Below, piece after piece: positions 1 to 8,088 of a stretch of DNA of 64,000 bases. Position 1 is the first letter of the stretch, and every line of letters starts with the position of its first letter. Source of the DNA: an uncultured bacterium (GTDB lineage Bacteria > Bacillota > Clostridia > Oscillospirales > Oscillospiraceae); NCBI GenBank assembly GCA_949293245.1, contig CASFCS010000014.1, forward strand, positions 28,319 through 92,318. Direction: 5' to 3'. Below the pieces are notes generated by a model. It saw only the letters and a program-made list of their open reading frames with translations, was not told the DNA's origin and did no database searches. A program made the translations under genes and the position numbers.

Positions 1-52
1 ATGCGGAGTATCATCAGCAGACCTTTTCAGATCCTTTCATGATACTCCGCAT
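1..52 (-). repeat. Inverted repeat at the 3' end of the tRNA gene
   Basis: Positions 1-14 and 39-52 form a perfect 14-bp inverted repeat with a 24-nt loop. Its right arm shares one base with the CCA end of the tRNA, so on the minus strand the hairpin would fold directly after the mature tRNA. It could be a processing or termination hairpin. No T-run can be seen because the window begins at the last paired base. Confidence 0.6.
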
Positions 53-146
53 GGTCCGAGTGACTGGATTCGAACCAGCGGCCTCTTGAAAACCAGCGGC
101 CTCTTGAACCCCATTCAAGCGCGATACCAAACTTCGCCACACCCGG
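52..146 (-). tRNA. tRNA-Pro (anticodon GGG) with an 18-nt internal duplication
   Basis: On the minus strand the acceptor stem CCGGGTG/CACTCGG, A73 and an encoded CCA can be read, with a D arm, an anticodon stem CTTGA/TCAAG whose loop ATGGGGT gives anticodon GGG (110-112), and a T arm GCTGG-TTCGAAT-CCAGT. Without the insert the gene would be a normal 77-nt tRNA. A perfect 18-bp tandem duplication (73-90 and 91-108) repeats the 3' anticodon stem, variable loop and 5' T stem, so the gene is 95 nt long. Either copy of TCAAG can close the anticodon stem, and the self-complementary GGCC copies could form a variable-arm hairpin. The gene may be functional with an enlarged variable region, a pseudogene, or a sequence artefact. 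Its strong promoter (174-202) argues for expression. Confidence 0.85.
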
Positions 147-173
147 ATATTCAACTTTTCACGAACAAAAAGA

Positions 174-202
174 ATTATAACACACCTGTTCCCCCATTGC
201 AA
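174..202 (-). promoter_or_regulatory. Promoter of the tRNA-Pro gene
   Basis: TTGCAA (197-202), a 17-bp spacer and a perfect TATAAT (174-179) lie on the minus strand. The predicted start is about 20 nt before the tRNA 5' end. Confidence 0.75.
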
Positions 203-255
203 GTCTTTTTTTCTTTTCTCCCCATCTTTCTTCTCCTCGCCCCCCGAACAGAAAG

Positions 256-283
256 CGGGGCCGGTCTGCCCGGACCGGCCCCG
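256..283 (-). terminator. Terminator after tyrS
   Basis: An 11-bp perfect GC-rich stem (256-266 with 273-283) and a 6-nt loop sit 8 bp after the tyrS stop. The T-run that follows on the minus strand is weak. Confidence 0.65.
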
Positions 284-290
284 ATGTGAT

Positions 291-1520
291 TTACTCCTCC
301 ACCAGCACCCGGTGGAAGACCTTCTTGCCTTTTTTCACGATGACGCCCTCGCCCTTGAAGGCGTCCAGATCCCACTTCCGGTCGATGTCGGTGACCTTCT
401 GGTCGTTCACGCTGACGCCGCCCTGCTGGATGAGGCGGCGGGCCTCCCCCCGGCTGGGGGCCAGGCCGCAGGCCACCAGGAGGCTGATGGCCCCCATCTG
501 CCCGTCCTCAAACTGGGCCTGGGTGAGGGTGGTGGTGGGCATGCTGTCCTTGTTCCCACCGCCGCCGAAGAGGGCCTTGGCGGACGCCTGGGCCTTCTCC
601 GCCTCCTCCTTGCCGTGGACCAGGGCGGTAAGCTCGTAGGCCAGGATCTCCTTGGCCTGGTTGAGCTGGCTGCCCTCCCACTTGTCCATCTCGTCGATCT
701 GCTCCAGAGGCAGGAAGGTGAGCATACGGATGCACTTGAGGACGTCTGCGTCCTCCACATTGCGCCAGTACTGGTAGAAGTCGTAGGGGGAGGTCTTGTT
801 GGGGTCCAGCCACACGGCGCCGGCGGCGGTCTTGCCCATCTTCTTGCCCTCGGAGTTGAGGAGCAGGGTGATGGTCATGGCGTGGGCGTCCTTCCCCAGC
901 TTGCGGCGGATGAGCTCGGTGCCCCCCAGCATGTTGGACCACTGGTCGTTGCCGCCGAACTGCATGTTGCACCCGTAGTGCTGGAAGAGGTAGTAGAAGT
1001 CGTAGGACTGCATGATCATATAGTTGAACTCCAGGAAGGAGAGGCCCTTCTCCATGCGCTGCTTGTAACACTCCGCCCGGAGCATGTTGTTCACAGAGAA
1101 GCAGGCCCCCACCTCACGGAGCAGCTCGATATAGTTGAGGTCCATCAGCCAGTCGGCGTTGTTTACCATCTGGGCCTTGCCCTCGCCGAACTCAATGAAC
1201 CGCTCCATCTGCTTTTTGAAGCAGTCGCAGTTGTGCTGGATGGTCTCCACCGTCATCATGGAGCGCATGTCGGTGCGGCCGGAGGGGTCCCCCACCATGC
1301 CGGTACCCCCGCCGATGAGGGCGATGGGCTTGTTGCCCGCCATCTGGAGGCGCTTCATCAGGCACAGGGCCATAAAGTGGCCCACATGGAGGGAGTCGGC
1401 GGTGGGGTCAAAGCCGATGTAGAAGGTGGCCTTGCCGTTGTCGATCATCTCCCGGATCTCTTCCTCGTTGGTCACCTGGGCAATGAGGCCACGGGCCACC
1501 AGCTCGTCGTACAGTTTCAT
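291..1520 (-). CDS. tyrS: Tyrosyl-tRNA synthetase
   Basis: Charges tRNA-Tyr with tyrosine in the cytoplasm. At 409 residues it has the usual length of a class I TyrRS. The HIGH-type motif HVGHF lies near residue 45 and the KMSKS-type loop appears as KMGKT near residue 230. A C-terminal S4-like RNA-binding domain fills roughly the last 65 residues (SLLVACGLAPSRGEARRLI). The ATG at 1520 is chosen over the one at 1526 because AGGAG lies 8 nt before it. The gene is third in an operon with the cupin and the DMT permease, 24 bp after the cupin. The only regulatory leader is the T-box more than 1.2 kb upstream. Confidence 0.96.
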   Translation of the reverse strand: MKLYDELVARGLIAQVTNEEEIREMIDNGKATFYIGFDPTADSLHVGHFMALCLMKRLQMAGNKPIALIGGGTGMVGDPSGRTDMRSMMTVETIQHNCDCFKKQMERFIEFGEGKAQMVNNADWLMDLNYIELLREVGACFSVNNMLRAECYKQRMEKGLSFLEFNYMIMQSYDFYYLFQHYGCNMQFGGNDQWSNMLGGTELIRRKLGKDAHAMTITLLLNSEGKKMGKTAAGAVWLDPNKTSPYDFYQYWRNVEDADVLKCIRMLTFLPLEQIDEMDKWEGSQLNQAKEILAYELTALVHGKEEAEKAQASAKALFGGGGNKDSMPTTTLTQAQFEDGQMGAISLLVACGLAPSRGEARRLIQQGGVSVNDQKVTDIDRKWDLDAFKGEGVIVKKGKKVFHRVLVEE

Positions 1521-1544
1521 GGTCATATCTCCTTTTATTACTTC

Positions 1545-1898
1545 TCAATTCACAGCCGCCCCGGTCTGGGGATGCTGGGGCACCACGGCAAAAAAGATCA
1601 GGGGCTGGTCGCTGTCGTTGATGAGGCTGTGGGCATGGCCCATGGGGCAGTAGTGGCAGTCCCCCATCTCCAGCCGCTCCTCCCCGCCGTCAAAGAGCAT
1701 TTTGCCCCGGCCGGTGAGGATGTAAATGATCTCGCTGTTGGTGTCATGGGTGTGCAGGCCGATGGAGCACCCCGGCTCCAGCCGCCCCCGCATGATCTTG
1801 TTGTGGGCGTCGGTGTACATCCGCAGGCAGGCCGCCCCCTCTCCCCCGCGCATCTGGGGGATCACCTGCTCTTCCACTGTGTCAAACTGGAGTTTCAT
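1545..1898 (-). CDS. Single-domain cupin protein
   Basis: A 117-residue small beta-barrel of the cupin_2 type. Cupin motif 1 is seen as G-x5-HTH-x3-E around residues 50-65. Motif 2 (G-x5-P-x-G-x2-H-x3-N) matches the consensus exactly near residue 95. The two histidines, glutamate and later histidine should bind one metal ion. The ATG at 1898 has GGAGGAA 7 nt upstream. Its start overlaps the end of the permease gene by 17 bp, so the two are probably translationally coupled. Substrate is unknown; proteins of this shape include dioxygenases, isomerases and pure ligand sensors. Its place between a T-box-controlled permease and tyrS suggests a link to aromatic amino acids, which is inference. Confidence 0.85.
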   Translation of the reverse strand: MKLQFDTVEEQVIPQMRGGEGAACLRMYTDAHNKIMRGRLEPGCSIGLHTHDTNSEIIYILTGRGKMLFDGGEERLEMGDCHYCPMGHAHSLINDSDQPLIFFAVVPQHPQTGAAVN

Positions 1899-2766
1899 GG
1901 CGCATTCCTCCCGGTTTTTCTGCCGGCCCTCTGGCCTTGCATACATTATAAATCACCACAGTGCCCACCACGATGGCCGCCCCCACCAGGGCCAGGGGCC
2001 CCACAGTCTCCTGATAAAAGACCGCCACCAGAATGGGGTTGAGCACCGGCTCGATGCCGGACACCAGGCTGGCGGTGACGGCAGGGGTGGTGCGCAGGCC
2101 GATGGTCAGCAGGATATAGGCCAGCCCCACCTGGAAGGCACCCAGGATCACCAGGCTGGTGAGGGCGGTGGGGGTGAACTCCCGCTCCTGAAGGAGGAAG
2201 GGCAGGCCGATGACGGCGCTCATCACATCCCCCCAGAACACCGAGGAGATGGGGTCGCTGTCGGGCAGGTCGTTGAGGAGAAAGACCCCCGCGTAGCTCA
2301 GACCCGACACCAGGGCCAGCACGTTGCCCACCATGCCCCCGGCCTCCAGGCTGTCCACAAAGAAGCACAGCACCCCCAGCACCACCACGGCGCAGGCAAT
2401 GAGGTCCATCCGCCCGGGACGCCGCCGCCAGAAAATCAGGGAGAGCACAATGACAAAAATGGGGGCGGTGAACTGCAGCACAATGGTGTTGGCCGCCGTA
2501 GTGAGCTTGTTGGCCAGGGTGAAGAAGGTGTTGGTGCCGCAGATGGCCAGGGCCCCCAGAAAAATCCACCGGTTGAACCGGGGCCGGTGGCCGGTGAGGA
2601 GCAGGTACACTCCGATGACCACCAGGGAGATCAGGTTGCGCCCGCTGTTGATGGACATGCCGTTCCAGGGTATGACCTTGATGCACAGCCCGCCGATACT
2701 GTAAAGCAGCGCAGCCAGAAAGACGCACAGGGTTCCCTTGTGTCTGTGCCATATGGCCTCTTGCAT
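1882..2766 (-). CDS. DMT superfamily permease (EamA domains)
   Basis: A 294-residue integral membrane protein with about ten hydrophobic segments in two homologous EamA halves, as usual for the drug/metabolite transporter family. Second-half signatures such as SGIEPVLNPILVAVFYQE are typical of EamA proteins. The ATG at 2766 follows AGGAGG at a good distance. It is the first gene after the T-box leader, so its expression should rise when the tRNA sensed by the leader is uncharged. If the specifier is UAC, tyrosine or another aromatic amino acid is the likely substrate, in an unknown direction. Family members also export drugs, nucleosides or amino acids, so the substrate is not shown by the sequence. 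Confidence 0.88.
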   Translation of the reverse strand: MQEAIWHRHKGTLCVFLAALLYSIGGLCIKVIPWNGMSINSGRNLISLVVIGVYLLLTGHRPRFNRWIFLGALAICGTNTFFTLANKLTTAANTIVLQFTAPIFVIVLSLIFWRRRPGRMDLIACAVVVLGVLCFFVDSLEAGGMVGNVLALVSGLSYAGVFLLNDLPDSDPISSVFWGDVMSAVIGLPFLLQEREFTPTALTSLVILGAFQVGLAYILLTIGLRTTPAVTASLVSGIEPVLNPILVAVFYQETVGPLALVGAAIVVGTVVIYNVCKARGPAEKPGGMRHETPV

Positions 2767-2791
2767 TCCGTTTTCCTCCTTTGCCGGGCAG

Positions 2792-2825
2792 AAAAAGCGC
2801 CCTCCTGTCCCGGGGACAGAGGGCG
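2792..2825 (-). terminator. T-box intrinsic terminator
   Basis: A 12-bp stem with one bulge (2798-2810 with 2814-2825) and a 3-nt loop is followed on the minus strand by TTTTT (2792-2796). It overlaps the region that would pair with the T-box sequence, as expected for a terminator/antiterminator switch. Confidence 0.9.
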
Positions 2826-2826
2826 T

Positions 2827-3055
2827 GAACAGACGCGGTACCACCTCTGGTTCGCCCCGTCCTCACGGAGGGGGCCTCGTGGAGTGCGCACACTCCGGCG
2901 CGGTAACGGGCGCGGCCCGGCCGCCCCTACTGCGCCTGCGGCGGTTCAGGGGGCTGCTCCAAGGGGTATTCACCGGGCGCTCCTCTCCCCCTTCCACCTG
3001 CCGGGGGCTCTCTGCGCAGGCGCTGCGCCGGCTACTGGTCCTTTTCCTCGCATAT
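2827..3055 (-). promoter_or_regulatory. T-box leader (specifier UAC, Tyr, by eye)
   Basis: The conserved T-box core (2834-2848, minus strand) reads AGAGGTGGTACCGCG, next to a terminator. Upstream, an AGTA element (3033-3036) and a GAA on the opposite side of the putative stem I resemble the loop-E halves of a specifier loop. The triplet directly after GAA is UAC (2966-2968), a tyrosine codon, which agrees with tyrS in the same operon. ACC (Thr), one base further, is the alternative. The UGGU bulge fits a tRNA with A at the discriminator position. Known mechanism: uncharged tRNA stabilises the antiterminator and lets transcription enter the operon. Confidence 0.88.
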
Positions 3056-3061
3056 GGCGTA

Positions 3062-3090
3062 ATGATATCATACGGCCTCTTTTTTGTCAA
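3062..3090 (-). promoter_or_regulatory. Promoter of the T-box operon
   Basis: A consensus TTGACA (3085-3090), a 17-bp spacer and TATCAT (3062-3067) on the minus strand. Transcription would begin near 3055, just before the T-box leader. Confidence 0.85.
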
Positions 3091-3126
3091 TGCCGCGGGA
3101 CCCAAGGGCCGGCCTGCCCGGCATTG

Positions 3127-3155
3127 TTGCGGGCCGGGCGGTACCATGGTATGAT
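3127..3155 (+). promoter_or_regulatory. Probable promoter of the 3194 gene
   Basis: TTGCGG (3127-3132), 17 bp and TATGAT (3150-3155). The arms GCCCGGC (3116-3122) and GCCGGGC (3133-3139) form an inverted repeat over the -35 region and could be an operator. Confidence 0.5.
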
Positions 3156-3193
3156 GGACACAATGTCAAATGTTTGATATGGAGGTGTTCCCC

Positions 3194-3556
3194 ATGCCGC
3201 TTGACTGCACACAAGTCCCCGCCGCCTGCCCCTCCCACCAGGCATGGCGGATTTTGATGGCGGAAAAGCTGTCCGCCGCAGCCAGGTTTGAGATCCACTG
3301 CTGGAACGAGGAGCGGGAGGAGATCCATCTGGCCCTCCCCTTCGGCCGCCTCAAGGAGACAGCCTGGGCCTATGGCAAGGTCATCGCCGGAGAGGTCACA
3401 CCGGAGTTCACCGCCTTTCTCCTGTCCCTCCCAAAACCCCAGGATACGGAGGTGTACGACAAGATGACGCCCTTTTTCTCCATCTTCCTGGACAACGGCT
3501 TCTCTTCCGAGCACTACGGGACCCAGCTGCACCAGCAGCAGGGCCCGGGCCTCTGA
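3194..3556 (+). CDS. Hypothetical protein, 120 aa
   Basis: I do not recognise a family. The product is a small soluble protein without signal peptide or membrane segment, mixed in charge, with a tryptophan-containing N-terminal half and a phenylalanine-rich segment near residues 85-100 (MTPFFSIFLDNGF). Coding is supported by a GGAGG site 8 nt before the ATG at 3194, an upstream promoter, and codon use like the neighbouring genes. An in-frame ATG at 3170 has no such site. The gene lies 42 bp before sbcD and may be cotranscribed with sbcDC, but nothing ties it to DNA repair. Confidence 0.7.
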   Translation: MPLDCTQVPAACPSHQAWRILMAEKLSAAARFEIHCWNEEREEIHLALPFGRLKETAWAYGKVIAGEVTPEFTAFLLSLPKPQDTEVYDKMTPFFSIFLDNGFSSEHYGTQLHQQQGPGL

Positions 3557-3598
3557 TCCGTCCGTTCCACACCCCCCACACCGCAAGGAGGTATTTTT

Positions 3599-4738
3599 TT
3601 GAAACTCATCCACCTCTCAGACCTGCACCTGGGCAAGCGGGTCAACGAGTTTTCCATGCTGGAGGACCAGCAGCACATCCTCACGGAGATCCTGGGTATC
3701 ATCGACCGGGAGGAACCCCAGGCGGTGCTCATCGCCGGGGACGTGTACGACAAGGCGGTGCCCCCCGCCGAGGCCGTGTCCCTGCTGGACCGCTTTCTGG
3801 TGTCCCTGGCCCGGCGGCAGCTCCAGGTGTTTATCATCAGCGGCAACCACGACTCCCCCGAGCGGCTGGCCTTCGGCGGGACCCTGCTGGCCCACAGCGG
3901 CATCCACCTGTCCCCGGTGTACAGCGGGCAGGTGACCCCCGTCACCCTTACGGACCGGCACGGCCCGGTGCACTTCTACCTGCTGCCCTTCGTGAAGCCC
4001 GCCCACGTCCGGCGCTGCTTCCCCGAGGGGAACATTGCCTCCTACACTGACGCCCTGGCCGCCGCCGTCGCCGCCATGGAGGTGGACACCGGGGCGCGCA
4101 ATGTGCTGGTGACCCACCAGTTTGTCACCGGGGCAGCCCGGTGCGACTCCGAGGAGCTGTCCGTGGGCGGGTCGGACAACGTGGACGCCGCCGTCTTTGA
4201 CCCCTTCGACTATGTGGCCCTGGGGCACCTCCACGGCCCCCAGCAGGTGGGGCGGGAGACGGTGCGCTACTGCGGCACGCCGCTGAAATACTCCTTCTCC
4301 GAGGCGGGGCACCACAAGTCGGTCACGGTGGTGGAGCTGGAGGAAAAGGGGCGGACGGCGGTGCGCACGGTGCCCCTCACCCCTCTGCGGGACATGGTGG
4401 AGCTGCGGGGGCGGTACGAGGACCTGTGCCGGCGGGACTTCTACCAGGGCACCACCTACCAGGAGGACTATGTCCACATCACCCTCACCGACGAGGAGGA
4501 GATCCCCGACGGGGTGGGGCGGCTGCGGACCATCTACCACAACCTGATGCAGCTGAGCTATGACAACCGCCGCACCCGGGCGGGAGAGTGGTCCCACGGG
4601 CCGGAGCCCGCCCCCCGGCGCTCCCCCCTGGAGCTGCTGGAGGAGCTCTACGAGAAGCAAAATGGACAGCCCATGACCCAGCCCCAGCGGGACTTCGCCC
4701 GGGGGCTCATGGAGGAGATCTGGGAGGGAGAGGCATGA
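3599..4738 (+). CDS. sbcD: Exonuclease SbcCD subunit D (Mre11-type nuclease)
   Basis: The 379-residue metallophosphoesterase subunit of the SbcCD complex, which trims and opens hairpin and blocked DNA ends. Phosphoesterase motifs appear in order: DLHLGK near residue 8, GDVYDKA near 48, GNHDSP near 86, a conserved H in VTHQF near 176 and GHLHGPQ near 208. The C-terminal third matches the SbcD capping region. The start is a TTG at 3599 with AAGGAGG at the right distance; no better ATG exists in frame. The stop overlaps the sbcC start in an ATGA, as is usual for this pair. Confidence 0.95.
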   Translation: MKLIHLSDLHLGKRVNEFSMLEDQQHILTEILGIIDREEPQAVLIAGDVYDKAVPPAEAVSLLDRFLVSLARRQLQVFIISGNHDSPERLAFGGTLLAHSGIHLSPVYSGQVTPVTLTDRHGPVHFYLLPFVKPAHVRRCFPEGNIASYTDALAAAVAAMEVDTGARNVLVTHQFVTGAARCDSEELSVGGSDNVDAAVFDPFDYVALGHLHGPQQVGRETVRYCGTPLKYSFSEAGHHKSVTVVELEEKGRTAVRTVPLTPLRDMVELRGRYEDLCRRDFYQGTTYQEDYVHITLTDEEEIPDGVGRLRTIYHNLMQLSYDNRRTRAGEWSHGPEPAPRRSPLELLEELYEKQNGQPMTQPQRDFARGLMEEIWEGEA

Positions 4739-7700
4739 GGCCGCGGAAACTGACCATGAGCGCCTTCGGCCCCTACGCCGGGGAGGTGACGGTGGACCTG
4801 GACAAGCTGGGGGAGCAGGGGCTCTATCTCATCACCGGGGACACCGGAGCGGGCAAGACCACCATCTTTGACGCCATCACCTATGCTTTGTACGGGGAGC
4901 CCAGCGGGGACAACCGGGACCCCTCCATGTTCCGCTCCAAGTACGCCAGCCCCGAGACCCCCACCCAGGTGACGCTGGTGTTCTCCTACCGGGACCAGGA
5001 CTATACCGTCCGCCGCAATCCGGAGTACCTGCGCCCCGCCAAGCGGGGGGACAAGTTCACCCTCCAGAAGGCGGAGGCGGAGCTTCAGCTGCCCGACGGG
5101 CGGCTGGTCACCAGGACCCGGGAGGTCACCGCCGAGGTCACCCGCATCATCGGCCTGAGCCGCACCCAGTTCGCCCAGGTGGCTATGATCGCCCAGGGGG
5201 ACTTTCTCAAGCTGCTGCTGGCGGACACCAAGAGCCGCCAGGAGATCTTCCGGGAGATTTTCCAAACCCGGTACTACATGGTGTTCCAGGAGAAGCTCAA
5301 GGGGGCCTCGGGCAAATTGCAGCGGAAATGCGAGGAGGCCCGGGCCAGCGTGCAGCAGTATATGGGGGGCATCCTCTGTCCCCCGGAGGACCCTCTCTCC
5401 CCCCAGGCGGAGACGGCCCGGCGGGGGGAGCTGCCGGTTCAGGAGGCCCTGGAGCTGCTGGAGACCCTCATCGCCCGGGACCGGAACGCTCTGGAGGAAC
5501 AGGAGCACGGACTGGCGGAGCTGGACAAAAGCCTGGGTGAGGTGGACGCCCAGCTGGGCCAGGCCGCCCAGGTGAAGGAGACCCGGGAGCGGCTGGAGGC
5601 CACCCGGGCGCTGCGGGACAAGCAGCAGCAGGAGGCCCAGGTCGCCAAGGCCGCCCTGGAGGCCCAGCAGGCCGCCGCCCCCCGGCGGGAGGAGCTGGAC
5701 CGGGCCATTGCCGCCCTGAATGGGGAGCTGCCCCGCTACCGGGAGCTGGAGGAGCGCCGGAAGGCCGGGGCGGACTTGGCCCTCCGCCTCACCCGCCGCA
5801 AACAGGAGCTGGCGGATCAGGCCCGGACCCGTGAGGCCCTGGAGACGGAGCTGGAGAGGCTGCGGCAGGAGCGGGCCGCCCTGGCGGACGCCGGGGAGGA
5901 GAGGGAGCGGCTGCTGGCCGCCCGGACCCAGGCGGAGGGGCGGCAGGAGTCCCTGACCGCCCTGGCGGGAGACGCCCAGGCCTGGAGCGCCTGCCGCCGG
6001 GCCCTTCAGGCTTCCCTGGAGAAGCGGTCCCGGCTCCGCCGGGAGGGTGAGGCCCTGGACACCCAGGTGGAGAAGCAGGATGCCCTCCTCCGGGCCAGCC
6101 GGGAGACCTGGTCGGCCTCGGAGGGGCTGGAGGCGGAGAAGCTCAAGCTCCTCCGCCTCCAGGAACAGGGACAGGAGCGGGAAAAGGCCCTGACGGCCCT
6201 GGAGAAGCTGCGGCAGGACTGCGGCAGGGCCCAGAGGGCATGGGAGGCCGCCCAGGCCGCCTATCTGGAGGCCCGGGAAGGGGCCCGGGCGGAAGAGACG
6301 GCCTACCGCGGAAAGGAGCGGGCCTTCCTGGATGAGCAGGCGGGGGTGCTGGCCCAGTCCCTGGAGGAGGGGCAGCCCTGCCCGGTGTGCGGCGCCCTCC
6401 ACCACCCCGCTCCCGCCGCTCTCTCCCCCGGGGCCCCCACGGAGGCGGAGCTGGAGCGGGCCAAGGCCGCCTGTGAAGCGGCCCGGCAGAAGGCCCAGGG
6501 GGCCAGTCTGTCCGCCGGGCGGGCCAGAACTGCCCTGGAGGAGCGGCAGCGGCAGCTGCTGGAGGGGATGGCCCCCTATGTGGACTCCCCTACCCTGGGC
6601 GCCGCCCGGGAGCAGCTGGCCGCCTGCACGGAGGAAGCAAAGGGGAAGCTCGCCCGTATCCATGCAGCCCTGATGGAGGTGGAGGCCCAGATCATCCAGC
6701 GGGAAAACCTGGAGCAGGAGATCACCCGGCAGGAAGAGGCCCTGGCGGAGCTGAAGCAGCGCCGGGACGCCCTGCGGGAGGAGGTCACCCGGCAGGAGGT
6801 GGCGGGCAGCACCCTTGAAGGGCAGCGGGAGCAGCTGGAGGGACAGCTGGTCCGCCTTCTCCAGGTCCACCTGCCGGGCTGCGCCCTGGAGGACGCCCCC
6901 GGAGCCCTGGCGGAGCAGCGCCAGCGGACCGAGGAGGAGCTAAAGGCCCTGGCCGCCCGGCTGGAGGAAGTCCAGACTAAGCTCTCCCGGCGGCAGACCC
7001 TGGACGGGCTGATCCCCCAGCGGGAGGAGAGCCTGCGGCAGGCGGAGGGCGCCCTCTCCCGGGGCCGGGAGGAGCTGGCGGCCCTGGAGAGCCAGGGGCA
7101 GGAGATTGCCGCCCAGGCCGCCGCCCTGGCCGACACCCTCCCCTACCCCGATGCCCAGGCCGCCCAGAGGGCGCTCTCCGCCTTGCAGGGGGAGCGGGAG
7201 GCCCTCCTGCTGGCCCTGCGCCGGGCGGAGGAGGCCCACACCGTCAGCCAGCAAAACCTGGCCGCCAGCCAGGCCGCTCTGGAGCAGCTCTCCGCCCTTC
7301 TCTCCGCCGCCCCTCCCCTGGATGTACCCGCCCTGGAGGCCCGGCGGGAGGACCTGGCCGCCCGGCGCGCCGCCCTCACCCAGGCCGGGCAGGACTGCCA
7401 CACCCGCCTGACCACCAACTCCACCGCCCTGGACAACGTCCGGGCCAAGTGGGCCCGCCAGGCGGAGCTGGAGGAGGAGTACGCCTGGGTGCGGGCCCTG
7501 TCCAACACCGTCAACGGCAACCTCGCCGGCAGGGAGAAGATCGCCCTGGAGACCTACGTCCAGATGACCTTCTTCGACCGCATCCTCCGCCGGGCCAACA
7601 CCCGGCTGATGGTCATGTCCGGCGGGCAGTACGAGCTGCGCCGCCGCACCCAGCCGGACAACAACCGCAGCCAGAGCGGCCTGGAGCTGGACGTGATGGA

Positions 7701-8028
7701 CTACTACACCGGCAGCCAGCGCAGCGTCCGCTCCCTCTCCGGCGGGGAGTCTTTCAAGGCCTCCCTCTCCCTGGCCCTGGGCCTGTCCGACGAGATCCAG
7801 TCCACCGCCCCCGGCATCCGGCTGGACACCATGTTCGTGGACGAGGGCTTCGGCTCCCTGGACGAGGACTCCCTCCAGCAGGCCATCCGGGCCCTCACCA
7901 GCCTCACCGAGGGGCGGCGGCTGGTGGGCATCATCTCCCATGTGCCCCAGCTCAAAGAGCGCATTGACAAACAGATCGTGGTGACCAAGGACCGCACCGG
8001 CGGCAGCCGGGTGGATGTGGTGGTGTAA
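4735..8028 (+). CDS. sbcC: Exonuclease SbcCD subunit C (Rad50-type ATPase)
   Basis: A 1097-residue SMC-like ATPase partner of SbcD. The N-terminal Walker A (GDTGAGKTT) lies near residue 35. Two very long Arg/Glu/Ala-rich coiled coils flank a zinc hook CPVC near residue 550, where two molecules join. The C-terminal head has the signature LSGGESF near residue 1002 and Walker B MFVDEGFGSLDE near residue 1032. The ATG at 4735 overlaps the sbcD stop, indicating translational coupling. Longer in-frame extensions upstream run through sbcD and are not needed. No terminator is seen after the stop before the next promoter. Confidence 0.96.
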   Translation: MRPRKLTMSAFGPYAGEVTVDLDKLGEQGLYLITGDTGAGKTTIFDAITYALYGEPSGDNRDPSMFRSKYASPETPTQVTLVFSYRDQDYTVRRNPEYLRPAKRGDKFTLQKAEAELQLPDGRLVTRTREVTAEVTRIIGLSRTQFAQVAMIAQGDFLKLLLADTKSRQEIFREIFQTRYYMVFQEKLKGASGKLQRKCEEARASVQQYMGGILCPPEDPLSPQAETARRGELPVQEALELLETLIARDRNALEEQEHGLAELDKSLGEVDAQLGQAAQVKETRERLEATRALRDKQQQEAQVAKAALEAQQAAAPRREELDRAIAALNGELPRYRELEERRKAGADLALRLTRRKQELADQARTREALETELERLRQERAALADAGEERERLLAARTQAEGRQESLTALAGDAQAWSACRRALQASLEKRSRLRREGEALDTQVEKQDALLRASRETWSASEGLEAEKLKLLRLQEQGQEREKALTALEKLRQDCGRAQRAWEAAQAAYLEAREGARAEETAYRGKERAFLDEQAGVLAQSLEEGQPCPVCGALHHPAPAALSPGAPTEAELERAKAACEAARQKAQGASLSAGRARTALEERQRQLLEGMAPYVDSPTLGAAREQLAACTEEAKGKLARIHAALMEVEAQIIQRENLEQEITRQEEALAELKQRRDALREEVTRQEVAGSTLEGQREQLEGQLVRLLQVHLPGCALEDAPGALAEQRQRTEEELKALAARLEEVQTKLSRRQTLDGLIPQREESLRQAEGALSRGREELAALESQGQEIAAQAAALADTLPYPDAQAAQRALSALQGEREALLLALRRAEEAHTVSQQNLAASQAALEQLSALLSAAPPLDVPALEARREDLAARRAALTQAGQDCHTRLTTNSTALDNVRAKWARQAELEEEYAWVRALSNTVNGNLAGREKIALETYVQMTFFDRILRRANTRLMVMSGGQYELRRRTQPDNNRSQSGLELDVMDYYTGSQRSVRSLSGGESFKASLSLALGLSDEIQSTAPGIRLDTMFVDEGFGSLDEDSLQQAIRALTSLTEGRRLVGIISHVPQLKERIDKQIVVTKDRTGGSRVDVVV

Positions 8029-8037
8029 AGTTCATTA

Positions 8038-8066
8038 TTGACATATGACAGAAACTCCTGTATGAT
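8038..8066 (+). promoter_or_regulatory. Promoter of the DUF134-NifX fusion gene
   Basis: TTGACA (8038-8043), 17 bp, TATGAT (8061-8066), starting 10 bp after the sbcC stop. The gene thus has its own strong promoter. Confidence 0.85.
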
Positions 8067-8088
8067 AGAGAGGAAAGGAGGGGGAGTC

